The translations under genes and the position numbers were made by a program. Positions 52,575 to 62,590 of a stretch of DNA of 64,000 bases are shown piece by piece. The stretch is from contig OU015523.1 of assembly GCA_907165065.1 (NCBI GenBank), positions 123,751,023 through 123,815,022 on the forward strand, written 5' to 3'. Under the pieces are notes generated by a model. The model was not told the DNA's origin and ran no database searches. It saw only the letters and a program-made list of their open reading frames with translations. The DNA is from Caprimulgus europaeus. Lineage: Eukaryota > Chordata > Aves > Caprimulgiformes > Caprimulgidae. How positions within the stretch are numbered: position 1 is the first letter of the stretch; the number at the start of each line of letters is the position of its first letter.

Positions 52575-52679
52575 CGAGGTGCTCAGGGACACAGTTTAGA
52601 GGTGGACCTGGCAGTGTTGGGTTTATGGTTGGACTCAGTGATCTTAAAAGTCTTTTCCAACCACTACAATTCTGTGATC
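52575..52679 (+). mobile_element. CR1 LINE 3' terminus stub, type C
   Basis: 'GGTGCTCAGGGACACAGTTT', 'TTGGACTCAGTGATCTTAAA', 'GTCTTTTCCAACCACTACAA' and TTCTGTGAT. Forward orientation. Confidence 0.88.
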
Positions 52680-54007
52680 TCCTCTTCCTCTTGCAAAACA
52701 TTTCCTCTTTGGCAGCCACGGGTAGGAGCAAAAGCAGGGGATGCACAGAAGGGATTTGGCAGCACCAGGGACCCCCCTGTACCCCACCAAGGACCCCTGG
52801 CAGGTGCCAGGATGGGGGGGTAGCAGCAGGTTTCCTCGCTGTGGGGGATGCCAGGCTTGGAGCAGGTTTGGGAATCAGGAGCTGTCTTGCCTCCCCCCCA
52901 GCTCCTTTCATTGCCCAGACAGCGACATGGTTTATGGCAGCCCAAGGCCATTGAACAGGCTCAATTAAACCGGCATCCCCGCGCTTTCTCCCCGGGAACC
53001 TGGCTCCTGTTCAGAGCATCCAGGAGGGGCTGGCAGCTATTTGCAGTGAAGGGGCCAGGACAGCAGGCAGCTTTCCCAGCTTGCAGGCACGCTGGATGTT
53101 GGGATAGCCTGTGCTTTCCCTAAGGGATGGCAAAAGGTGTCCTTGGGAACAAATGTCCTGGCTGGGAAGGTCCTCGGCTGCCATTGCTGCTTCTTTCATG
53201 CAGCAAAACAACGCCAGTGCTGCAGGAAGATGCTGCAGGCACCCAGGGATTGTGCTCTGCAAAGGAAGAAACCATCAGGGAACATCTTTGGGGTCATCAA
53301 AGCTGCACCCGGACGGATTGGTATGGGCAGACGGACAGGGCTTGCCCCTTCCCCCTGCACTGAGACAGCCATTCCCCAGCGACGTGGGGCAGCTGCAGCT
53401 CCATCTGGCCTCTTCCACCCGCGCTCACAGAGCAAGAGACAAACTGAATTTCACGAGAGGGAGGGAGAGAGTTGAGGAAAAACATCATCCCTGTGATCCC
53501 TTGTCCTCAGACACCTGCAGGATTTGGGGATTATGAGCTGGGTCCTTGCCCAGGACAGGACAGGCCCCATCACCTCTCTGGATCAGCTTCACAAGCCTGT
53601 TTCTTCCTCTTTTTTTCTCCCTGCAAAAACAAGCTGTGGCACAGTCCTTGGGGCCATGCTACGGGGGGTTTGCGACAGCCTCAGCACAGACCCTGCCTCC
53701 ATCACCCCAAAAGATCCCCTCGAGAACAGCTCCTTGCTGTGGACTCTATTCTGAGCTCTGGCTCTAAGGATACATCTCCTTCCCCAAAAACCTTCTTGAG
53801 GTGTTGGAGGGATGTCACTCCAGCCCCTAAAATATCCCTTTCACAGCAGCTGAGCTTGCCAGCTTGCAGCTGCAGAGATGGAGCTGGTGATAAAGGAAAG
53901 GGTGGCTGCTTGGAAGGATCCATGTGGATATAAATTCACTGACTGAGGCTGATAGATGGTCTCTAACAGACAGGCTCCCTGGGGCCGTCTGTGTCCTGGT
54001 AGAACGA
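52680..54007. other. Unique, GC-rich sequence without a recognised gene
   Basis: Overlapping short frames on both strands; none has a domain motif or convincing splice sites. Confidence 0.4.
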
Positions 54008-54012
54008 TGTAC

Positions 54013-55493
54013 TGCAACCCTGTGCTGTCAGGGCAGATCCTCTTGGATCTGTGACACTGGACTGAGGGCCACTATGGGGCTCACCAGAGCCCAGTCACCT
54101 GTAGACCTGAGGAACAGCCAGGAGAAGCTGTGGAGGACTGAGATGGCCAAGGAAAGAACAAGAAATCTGATGGTCACTATTACAGGAATAACCAAATCCT
54201 TTAAAGGAGGAAAAAAAAAAGAAATGCACTTACACCAGTCAGCTCCCAAACACATTTCTCACCATTAAGGAAGCTCCTGTGACGGGGTGGTCCCAGGGGA
54301 CAATGTCTGCTATGGGAAACAGAGCAGAAACCTCATCCTAAGCTGAGGTCCTGCTGCAGGCTGGGAACAGCATCACAGCAGACACCAAGGTCAGTGAAGA
54401 AGGAGGGGGAGGAGGTGCTCCAGGCGCTGGAGCAGAGATTCCCCTGCAGCCTGTGGTGAAGACCATGGTGAGGCAGGCTGTCCCCCTGCAGTCCCTGGAG
54501 GTCCATGGTGGAGCAGATGACCACCTGTAGCCCGTGGAGGACCCCATGTCGGAGCAGGTGGATGCCTGAAGGAGGCTGTGACCCCGCGGGAAGCCCACGC
54601 TGGAGCAGGTTCCTGGCAGGACCTGTGGTCCTGGTGGAGAGAGGAGCCCACGCCGGAGCAGGTTTGCTGGCAGGACTTGTGATCCTGTGGGGGAATCAGG
54701 CAGGAGCAGTGTGTCCCTGAAGGACTGCACCCCATGGAAAGGACCCAGGCTGGAGCAGTCTGTCCCTGAAGGGCTGCACCCCATGGAAGGGATCCAGGCT
54801 GGAGCAGTCTGTCCCTGAAGGACTGCACCCCATGGAAAGGACCCAGGCTGGAGCAGTGTGTCCCTGAGGGACTGCACCCCATGGAAGGGATCCAGGCTGG
54901 AGCAGTGTGTCCCTGAAGGACTGCACCCCATGGAAAGGACCCAGGCTGGAGCAGTGTGTCCCTGAAGGACTGCACCCCATGGAAAGGACCCAGGCTGGAG
55001 CAGATTGTGAAGAACTGTTGGTCATGGGAAGGACTCACATTGGAGAAGTTCGTGGAGGACTGTCTCCTTTGAGAGGGACCCCACGCTGGTGCGGGGGAAG
55101 GGGTCCTCCCCCTGAGGAGGAAGGAGCAGCAGAAACAATGTGTGATGAACTGACCCCAACCCCATTCCCTGTCCCCCTGCGCCGCTGGGGAGGGAGGAGA
55201 TGGAAATTGGGAGAGAAGTGAAGCCTGGGAAGAAAAGAGGGGTGGGGGAGGTGTTTTAAGATTTGGTTTTATTTCTCATTATCCTTCTCTGATCTGATTG
55301 GTGAGAAATTAAATTGATTTTCCCCAAGTTGAGTCTGTTTTGCCCATGATGGTAATCAGTGAATCATCTCTCTGTCCTCATATTGACCCATGAGCCTTTC
55401 ATTATATTCTGTCTCCCCTGTCCAGCTGAGGAGGGGGAGTGCTAGAGCAGCTTTGGTGGGCACCTGGCATCCAGCTATGGTCAACCCACCCCA
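54013..55493 (+). mobile_element. Probable solo LTR of a second avian ERVL-like element
   Basis: The 3' part (about 55050-55493) matches a bird LTR type I recognise. It has 'GGAAGGACTCACATTGGAGA', then 'TTTTAAGATTTGGTTTTATT', an ATTAAA, and an end 'TGGTCAACCCACCCCA'. The proposed 5' end TGCAACCC at 54013 is set by the direct repeat TGTAC at 54008-54012 and 55494-55498, which would be the 5-bp target duplication. No retroviral internal region follows. The 3' edge is firm and the 5' edge is inferred. A 49-bp tandem repeat lies inside. Confidence 0.6.
54699..55005 (+). repeat. 49-bp tandem repeat inside the second LTR
   Basis: Six full units and a partial one, starting at 54699, 54748, 54797, 54846, 54895, 54944 and 54993, exactly 49 bp apart. 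Each carries GGAGCAGT, TGTCCCTGA and CTGCACCCCATGGAA. Units alternate at one site between GGAAGGGATCCA and GGAAAGGACCCA. Confidence 0.93.
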
Positions 55494-55498
55494 TGTAC

Positions 55499-56653
55499 TG
55501 ACCCAACCTTGTGTTTGTAGGATGTTGCTGTCTCCACACAACCTGTGAACATTCCCAAACTGGGCCATCACCATCCTCAGAAGACCAAGCTGCCTGTCCC
55601 ACACTCCCCAGAGTCCAACCCCCATCCAAAGCTCCAGCCCTTGCTGTGACACCAAGAAACAAGCCCAAGGTCAATGCTCCAAGTTAAACCTACAACCCAT
55701 CACCTATTCATACAGCAGCTGGAGGCCTAGAAAAGAAAACCATCCAAATGGTCAACTTCTTTCCAAAACCAACCAACCAAGCATCCCTACAACCAGCAAT
55801 TTCATCAGCCACACCGCAGAGTTAATGACATTTCCCAGCAAGTAACTGTGGAAGATAAAACCCAGAGCAGAGATGGACAAGATGAGATAGTTTGTATTAA
55901 ATGAATGAAGACTGGTTCTGGAAAGTGATTCAAGTAGAGATATGATGGATTGCTACCACCAGTTGTAAAGCATTTGTAAAGTCTGACTCAGATGGGAGTT
56001 TTATTGCGAGAGCCGGGTGTTATAGTTTATTGCTGCAGTTGGAGCAGCTGCTACCGTTCGAGTTGGATTGCCATGTCTGTGAAAAAACAAAAAAATCCCC
56101 TCACTGAGTTACTCAAAACCCTCTGGCAGCTCTGGAAAAGTTCCTGAGAAATGTGTCCTGTACCCCATGGAGGTGGTGGCCTTATGGGGAGCCCAAGTCC
56201 TCCTCCAACGAGCCCCTTCCCATGCAGAACAGCCCGAGGACGCTGTCAGAGTGGGGTGAGACGGAGCGGAAAGGCGGCTGGGAGGAGCGGAGTCAGGGCC
56301 ACATTTACAGGCCTTTTGTAAACACTTCACACACAGGAGGATTTACTGTTTCATGGCTTGGCAAGAGCACAGAGGACTAAGTCCAGCAGTGAAGGTGGTG
56401 TGATCCTGCAGCACAGGGAAGAGAAAGGCACCACGTTTCCAGGCAGAGACAGCGCTCAGCTGCCCCCATCCCATCTCCTTCCCTGCAGTTGGATAAAGGA
56501 ATCCAAGAGAAGGATTGAAAGTGGCAGAAACAGCTCAGGTCTATGCTAAGGATGAGTAACTGGTCTAGTGAAACACAGCTCTGGAAACGTGCACGTGAAT
56601 CTCCTGGAGACTTGACACGTCTGAGAATGTGGTTAAGCTTTCACAGAATGAAG
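55499..56653. other. Unique sequence, nothing recognised
   Basis: About 1.15 kb, no repeat family and no exon that can be supported. Confidence 0.4.
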
Positions 56654-57384
56654 CATAGAATCCCAGACTGGTTTGGGTTGGAAGGGACCTCAAAGCTCCT
56701 CCAGTTCCAACCCCCCTGCCAGCAGCAGGGACACCTTCCACTAGACCAGGTTGCTCAAAGCCTCAGCCAACCTGGTCAAGAACACTTCCAGGGAGGAGCA
56801 GCCACAGCTTCTCTGGCCAACCTGGGCCAGGGTCTCACCACCCTCACACCAAACAATTTCTTCCTCACATCTCAGCTCCAGCTCCCCTCTGACACTTTCA
56901 AGCCATCACCCCTTGTTCTCTCACTCCCTGCCCTTGGCCAAAGTCCCTCCCCAGCCTTCCTGGAGCCCCTTCAGGTACTGGGAGGCCACTGGAAGGTCTC
57001 CCTGGAGCCTTCTCTTCTCCAGGCTCAACAGCCCCAACTCTCTTAGCCTGTCCTCACAGCAGAGCTGCTCCAGCCCTGGCATCATCCTGGTGGCCTCCTC
57101 TGGACTGGCTCCAGTAGCTCCATGTCCTTGTGCTGTTGGTGGCCCCAGCACTGGAGGCAGCACTGCAGGGGGGGTCTCAGGAGAGCGGAGCAGAGGGGCA
57201 GAATCCCCTCCCTGGCCCTGCTGCCCACGCTGCTCTGGGTGCAGCCCAGGACACGGTTATTGGCTCTGTGCTGCCAGCGCACGGTGCCGCCTCGTGTGGA
57301 GCTTCTGGTCCCCCAGCACCCCAAGTCCTTCTCCTCAGGGCTGCTCTCCAGCCATTCTCCTCCCAGCCTGGATTTGTGCTTTAT
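56654..57384 (-). mobile_element. CR1 LINE fragment, 3' end type A, long
   Basis: Tail CATAGAATCCCAGACTGG, type-A block, then the ORF2 C-terminal region to 'CCCAGCCTGGATTTGTGCTT'. Near-identical to the copies at 23.9 and 59.1 kb over about 600 bp. Reverse orientation. Confidence 0.94.
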
Positions 57385-59120
57385 CACTTCCAAGTGACAA
57401 GGCTTGAAAAGCAACATCCCTGAACTTTCAAGTGGGCAAACTGAGAAATTCTACAGCAAAAATATTCTGGACTTAATCTCCAAGTCACAACAATCACCGA
57501 GCCGTTACCGAAACGCACCGGCCCGACTGATCCTAATCCTGGCCCATCCCCTCCATGAAAGCCAAGAAATTGTTGGCAGCGTTGTAGTGACTGTTCACAA
57601 AAGGGTTCATCACTCTGACACTTCCCTTTGGGCATCTGCCCCGGTAAACAAGATTTTGCTTCACCGCCTGGATTCACTTAAAGGACTTTAAGCACATTAG
57701 TAAATAATTTATACTTCCTTTAAAAACAGGAAATGAAATGAGGCTGCTCGGTGTGCTATTTAGCTGGAGATTGTTCAGCTCTTTATTATTTAATGAACTG
57801 ACTGGCTGCTAACAGAGGTCATTCCAGCAGCTCACACCCCGGCCCTACTACTCTGTGTAAGATACGTAAATTGAAACTTTAATGGGCAGTTGGAGGCGAG
57901 CAGTTTGCCCTGCTCGTATCACTTGAAACCCATCAGCTTAAATAAGTGATTCTTAAGCAGGTTCCAAGCTCCAGGAAATAAGCAGAGGGCAGGAGGTGGC
58001 TGTTTTCTCCTGTGTATGACACTTGATGATGATTTATGGGTGCATCTGCAGGAGACACTGAGATAAGGCTGGTTGCAAAGATCGTTGCCAGCTCTTCCAT
58101 GTATTCCCCGAAACAGCAGCTCGTGGTTTAACCGCTCGCCGTGGTTACGTGGCACAGGAGGATGTGGAGAGCCCAGGAGAGCTCAAGGCTCCACTGAGAT
58201 GGATGTGGGTGTGCACACATGGAGTGTGCACACAGCCTGAGGAGAAAACCAGGAAAAAAGGGATTGATTTTTCTCCTCTGGCCAACAGGTGAGGATCAGT
58301 GCAGGTGCTCCACACCCCACACCAGCACGGATCCTGCACAAGGCTTTTTTTTTGCTGTTATATTGATAAAAGTGGAGAATGGGAAAGTACCATGGTGCCA
58401 AATTTCAGACTCCTGGGTTCCTGCTGCTGCTTTTTTTGCCCTAACCCATGGCAGCACACGGTGACTGCTCTCAGCAGTGTTGTCTGGAGCGCTGGGCTGC
58501 TGTAATGAAGGATGGATGGTTCATAACAATGGATGGACCTTCATGCCTCATTAGCTTGTCTGGACAAAGCCTCTCCAGCTGATGGTGATCTCACCCATGG
58601 CAGCATCAGGCTGATGAGGGCTCTTCCTGCTGCTGCTGCGTTTCTCCCACTACCTCTTCATGCAGCTTTTGATTTTCTGCTGGAAAGCTGGTCCTTGAGG
58701 GAAATAACACTAATGCCCAAAAGCACAGAGTGAAAAAACACAACCTGAAACCTTGATGTGTCTTCTCCCCACGGTGCTGCTACCTGCAGCCTTCAGCTCC
58801 TTTCTGTGCTAGGTAATGAGGTGATTAAAAGCAATAATTACAGCAGGAGAAATACAGCACCAGAAAATTACTCCTCTTTTATATTTTTCACAAAGATGTC
58901 CTGCTGCATCGGAGACTAATTGCTGAGGAGCTTTTCCTCCTGCCAGCAAACATTTCTAACAGTCCAGAGGCCCAAACATCATGGTGGGATCTCTGGGTGT
59001 TGCACACAAGGACTTTGCCTCTTGCAGAGGGGTGAAGGAGGATGTGTGGTTGATGTCTCTGATACACTTGTGGGCATGCAGGTCTCTCTCCCCCGGACTC
59101 TGAGCAGTGGCACTTGTTTT
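57385..59120. other. Low-repeat sequence, candidate conserved non-coding element
   Basis: 57420-58150 is moderately AT-rich and repeat-free, with features often seen in vertebrate conserved non-coding elements (TATTTAATGAACTGAC, TTAATGGGCAGTTGG, several TAATT/ATTA motifs, balanced composition). No exon is recognised. Conservation cannot be judged from one sequence. Confidence 0.35.
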
Positions 59121-59955
59121 CATAGAATCCCAGACTGGTTTGGGTTGGAAGGGACCTTAAAGCTCCTCCAGTTCCAACCCCCCTGCCAGCAGCAGGGACA
59201 CCTTCCACTAGACCAGGTTGCTCAAAGCCTCAGCCAACCTGGCCGAGAACACTTCCAGGGAGGAGCAGCCACAGCTTCTCTGCCCAACCTGGGCCAGGGT
59301 CTCACCACCCTCACACCAAACAATTTCTTCCTCACATCTCAGCTCCAGCTCCCCTCTGACACTTTCAAGCCATCACCCCTTGTTCTCTCACTCCCTGCCC
59401 TTGGCCAAAGTCCCTCCCCAGCCTTCCTGGAGCCCCTTCAGGTACTGGGAGGCCACTGGAAGGCCTCCCTGGAGCCTTCTCTTCTCCAGGCTCAACAGCC
59501 CAACTCTCTCAGCCTGTCCTCACAGCAGAGCTGCTCCAGCCCTGGCATCATCCTCGTGGCCTCCTCTGCTCTGGCTCCAGGAGCTCCATGTCCTTGTGCT
59601 GTTGGTGGCCCCAGCACTGGAGGCAGCACTGCAGGGGGGGTCTCAGGAGAGCGGAGCAGAGGGGCAGAATCCCCTCCCTGGCCCTGCTGCCCACGCTGCT
59701 CTGGGTGCAGCCCAGGACACGGTTATTGGCTCTGTGCTGCCAGCGCACGGTGCTGCCTCATGTGGAGCTTCTGGTCCCCCAGCACCCCAAGTCCTTCTCC
59801 TCAGGGCTGCTCTCCAGCCATTCTCCACCCAGCCTGTGTTTGTGCTTGGGGTTGCCCCAACCCAGACACAGGACCTTGCCTATGACCTTGCTGAACTCCA
59901 TGAAGTTTGCACAGGCCCCACCTCTCCAGCCTGTCAAAGTCCCTCTGGATGGGAC
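59121..59955 (-). mobile_element. CR1 LINE fragment, 3' end type A, longest of its type
   Basis: Tail CATAGAATCCCAGACTGG, type-A block, extending further 5' than the other type-A copies, to 'TCTCCAGCCTGTCAAAGTCC'. The 315- and 321-codon plus-strand frames over it are antisense artefacts of the GC-rich repeat. Confidence 0.94.
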
Positions 59956-60197
59956 ATGAACCCCCTCTACAATGGAAACGTCACTTATTTCACTGTTGTG
60001 AATGGGAACAGGCAGGAGAAAAGCACAAATCTGCAGCAGTTCAGTGGAGGAGAGGACTTTACTACTGCACTGCTGTTTCATTTCCTGCGCCACCAACTGC
60101 CATCAACTCAGCCCGTGTTCCTCCCTTTTTCTCCCAAACCTGAATCATGCTCCTGTTGTTCCTAACTGCCAGCAGCCAGATGGCCTAACACAAATCC

Positions 60198-60902
60198 CTG
60201 TCTCTGCTGTTCTTCACCCAAAGTTTGTCCAACAGTGCATAGGAGCGCAGGTTTATAAATACACAGAATCACAGAGTGTCAGGGATTGGAAGGGAGCTCG
60301 AAAGCTCATCCAGTCCAGCCCCCCTGCCGGAGCAGGAACACCTGGATGAGATCACACAGGAAGGCGTCCAGGTGGGTCTGGAATGTCCCCAGAGAAGGAG
60401 ACTCCACACCCTCCCTGGGCAGCCTGTCCCAGGGCTCTGTCACCCTCACAGTAAAGAAGTTCCTTCTCAAGTTTAAGCAGAACCTCCTGTGTTCCAGCTC
60501 ACTCCCATTGCCCCTTGTCCTATCACTGGACACCACTGAGAAGAGCCTGGCTGTCTCTGCTGTTCTTCACCCAAAGTTTGTCCAACAGTGCATAGGAGCG
60601 CAGGTTTATAAATACACAGAATCACAGAGTGTCAGGGATTGGAAGGGAGCTCGAAAGCTCATCCAGTCCAGTCCCCCTGCTGGAGCAGGAACACCTGGAT
60701 GAGATCACACAGGAAGGCGTCCAGGTGGGTCTTGAATGTCTCCAGAGAAGGAGACTCCACACCCTCCCTGGGCAGCCTGTCCCAGGGCTCTGGCACCCTC
60801 ACAGTAAGAAGTTCCTTCTCAAATTTAAGCAGAACCTCCTGTGTTCCAGCTCACACCCATTGCCCCTTGTCCTATCACTGGACACCACTGAGAAGAGCCT
60901 GG
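60198..60902. repeat. 353-bp tandem duplication that includes part of a CR1
   Basis: Unit 1 is 60198-60550 and unit 2 is 60551-60902. Each has about 66 bp of unique flank followed by about 285 bp of a type-B CR1. The first 115-120 bp are identical; I count seven substitutions and one 1-bp indel in the rest. The join falls in the CR1 at GAGCCTGG|CTGTCTCTG. Confidence 0.93.
60264..60550 (-). mobile_element. CR1 LINE fragment, type B, first copy of the duplication
   Basis: ACAGAATCACAGAG tail, 'TCAGGGATTGGAAGGGAGC', cut at AAGAGCCTGG by the duplication junction. Confidence 0.92.
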
Positions 60903-61010
60903 CTCCATCCTCCTGACACTCACCCTTCATATATTTATAAACATTAATGAGGTCCCCCCTCAGCCTCCTCTTCTCCAAGCTGAAGAGCCCCAGCTCCCTC
61001 AGCCTTTCCT
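60617..61010 (-). mobile_element. CR1 LINE fragment, type B, second copy continuing to the original end
   Basis: Same start as the previous copy but continues past AAGAGCCTGG into 'CTCCATCCTCCTGACACTCA' and on to 'CTCAGCCTTTCCT', where the original insertion was 5'-truncated. Confidence 0.93.
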
Positions 61011-61254
61011 TCCCCCGCCCATGCTGCTGGTAATGGAAAATGTCAGCCCTGGCCCCAGCTCCAGCCAGAGAACCGCAGGACACCCGCTGACATCCCACGC
61101 TGGTGCTGCCCACCCCTGTTCTGGGCTCAGCATGTGGCACCAGTGAGCAGAGCCCTGGCAAACAGCTTGAGGGCACACAGAGCCCTGAACCCCACTGCCA
61201 CCGCGGGCACCAAATGGGAGCACGAGTATTGGGGTTTGAGTGGTTTAACTGGCC

Positions 61255-61598
61255 TCAGTGGTTTCACTTCCTCCCCAGGGGAAGAGGAGGGGCAGGCGCT
61301 GAGCTCTTCTCTCTGGCCACCAACGCCAGGAGCAGAGGACATGGCAGGAAGATGTGGCAGGGGAGGGCGAGGTTGGCCATGAGGAAAAGGTTCTTGAGGC
61401 AGAGGGTGGTGGAGCACTGGCACAGGCTCCCCAGGGAGGTGCTCATGGCACCAAGCCTGACAAGATTCCAGCAGCATTTGGCCAAGGCCCTCAGGGACAT
61501 GGTGTGAATGTTGGGCTTGTCCTGTGCAGGGACAGGAGTTGGACTCCATCATCCTTGTGGGTCCTTCCAACTCACAACATTCTATGATTCTATGATTC
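61255..61598 (+). mobile_element. CR1-like LINE fragment of a more divergent type (F)
   Basis: Carries the CR1 3' layout but with different wording: 'GGAGCACTGGCACAGGCTCC', 'GTTGGACTCCATCATCCTTG', 'GGGTCCTTCCAACTCACAAC', then ATTCTATGATTCTATGATTCT. The tail octamer repeat confirms a CR1 clade element. Forward orientation. Confidence 0.85.
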
Positions 61599-61995
61599 TC
61601 CACCTGGCTTCCTCCTACATAGCTGCCCTTGGTGACATTCATGCAACCCTGGCTGTGGCCACGATCAAACCATTGCTGCTACAGATGCTGGATGGCCTGT
61701 TCCAACCATTCCCTCCGATATCTGCAGCCCTCCACGGGCAAACAAACACACCCAGCAGCTTCTACAGCAGAAGCTGTTGATAGCACCATGGTGCACTCAC
61801 ATTTGTGAAGTTCTTGCTGACCACAGACTCACAAAAAAACATTTATTTTCACACTATTATGGTTGAGTGACAAAACTACAGCTGTATCAACAGCCTGTGT
61901 ATAGTGAGGCCATCAAACACCAGACACTGAGGCTGGGTGATGGGAAGTTGGCCATCCTCAAACAATTGAACTGCCAGTTTGGGGAGGGACTTTTC

Positions 61996-62195
61996 ATAAG
62001 GGCAGTTCATGACAGAACAAGGGGAAATGGCTCTAAACTGGAAGGAGGAGGTTTAGATTAGATATTAGGAAGAAATTGTTTGGTGTGAGGGTGGTGAGAC
62101 CCTGGCCCAGGTTGTCCAGAGAAGCTGTGGCTGCTCCTCCCTGGAAGTGTTCTCGGCCAGGTTGGCTGAGGCTTTGAGCAACCTGGTCTAGTGAT
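61996..62195 (+). mobile_element. CR1 LINE fragment, type A, lacking its 3' tail
   Basis: From 'CAGTTCATGACAGAACAAGG' to 'GAGCAACCTGGTCTAGTG', where the usual GGAAGGTGTCCC continuation is missing. Forward orientation. Confidence 0.88.
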
Positions 62196-62340
62196 GGTGG
62201 ATGATTCCAGGTGGTGAGCAAGAACAGGCCCTGAAAGGGTCAGGAATCAGTAATGGTTGCTCTAAGGCTCCGAATGTTAAGGCTTTGCACTTCTCTGTGG
62301 AGCTCTTCGTGTGGCAGGGTGCCACCCACAACACATGTTA

Positions 62341-62590
62341 GAATCATAGAATCCTTTTGGTTGGAAAAGACCTTTAAGATCATAGAGTCCAACCATCAAC
62401 CCAACACTGCCAAGTCCACCACTAAACCATGTCCCTAAGCATCACATCTACACATCTTTTAAATACCTCCAGGGATGGGGACTCCACCACTTCCCTGGGC
62501 AGCCTGTTCCAATGCTTAACAACCCTTTTGGTGAAGATATTTTTCCTAATATCCAATATAAACCTCTCCTGGTGCAACTTGAGGCAGCTG
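62341..62590 (-). mobile_element. CR1 LINE fragment, type C
   Basis: AATCATAGAATCC tail, 'GGTTGGAAAAGACCTTTAAG', 'GATGGGGACTCCACCACTTC', ending near CTTGAGGCAGCTGG. Reverse orientation. Confidence 0.92.

Noticed and set aside
52007-53536. Cluster of overlapping 90-170 codon frames as a possible gene
   Set aside because: Frames overlap on both strands with similar lengths, no domain motif, no consistent splice sites; expected for GC-rich non-coding sequence.
54338-55038. Minus-strand frames of about 200 codons with a repeated peptide (SMGCSPSGT type)
   Set aside because: Product of the 49-bp tandem repeat within an LTR; no retroviral or cellular protein motif.
58920-60165. Plus-strand frames of 315-321 codons
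   Set aside because: They run antisense through a GC-rich CR1 copy, and the same frame recurs at 15, 24, 34.5 and 57 kb with the repeat. Not a gene.
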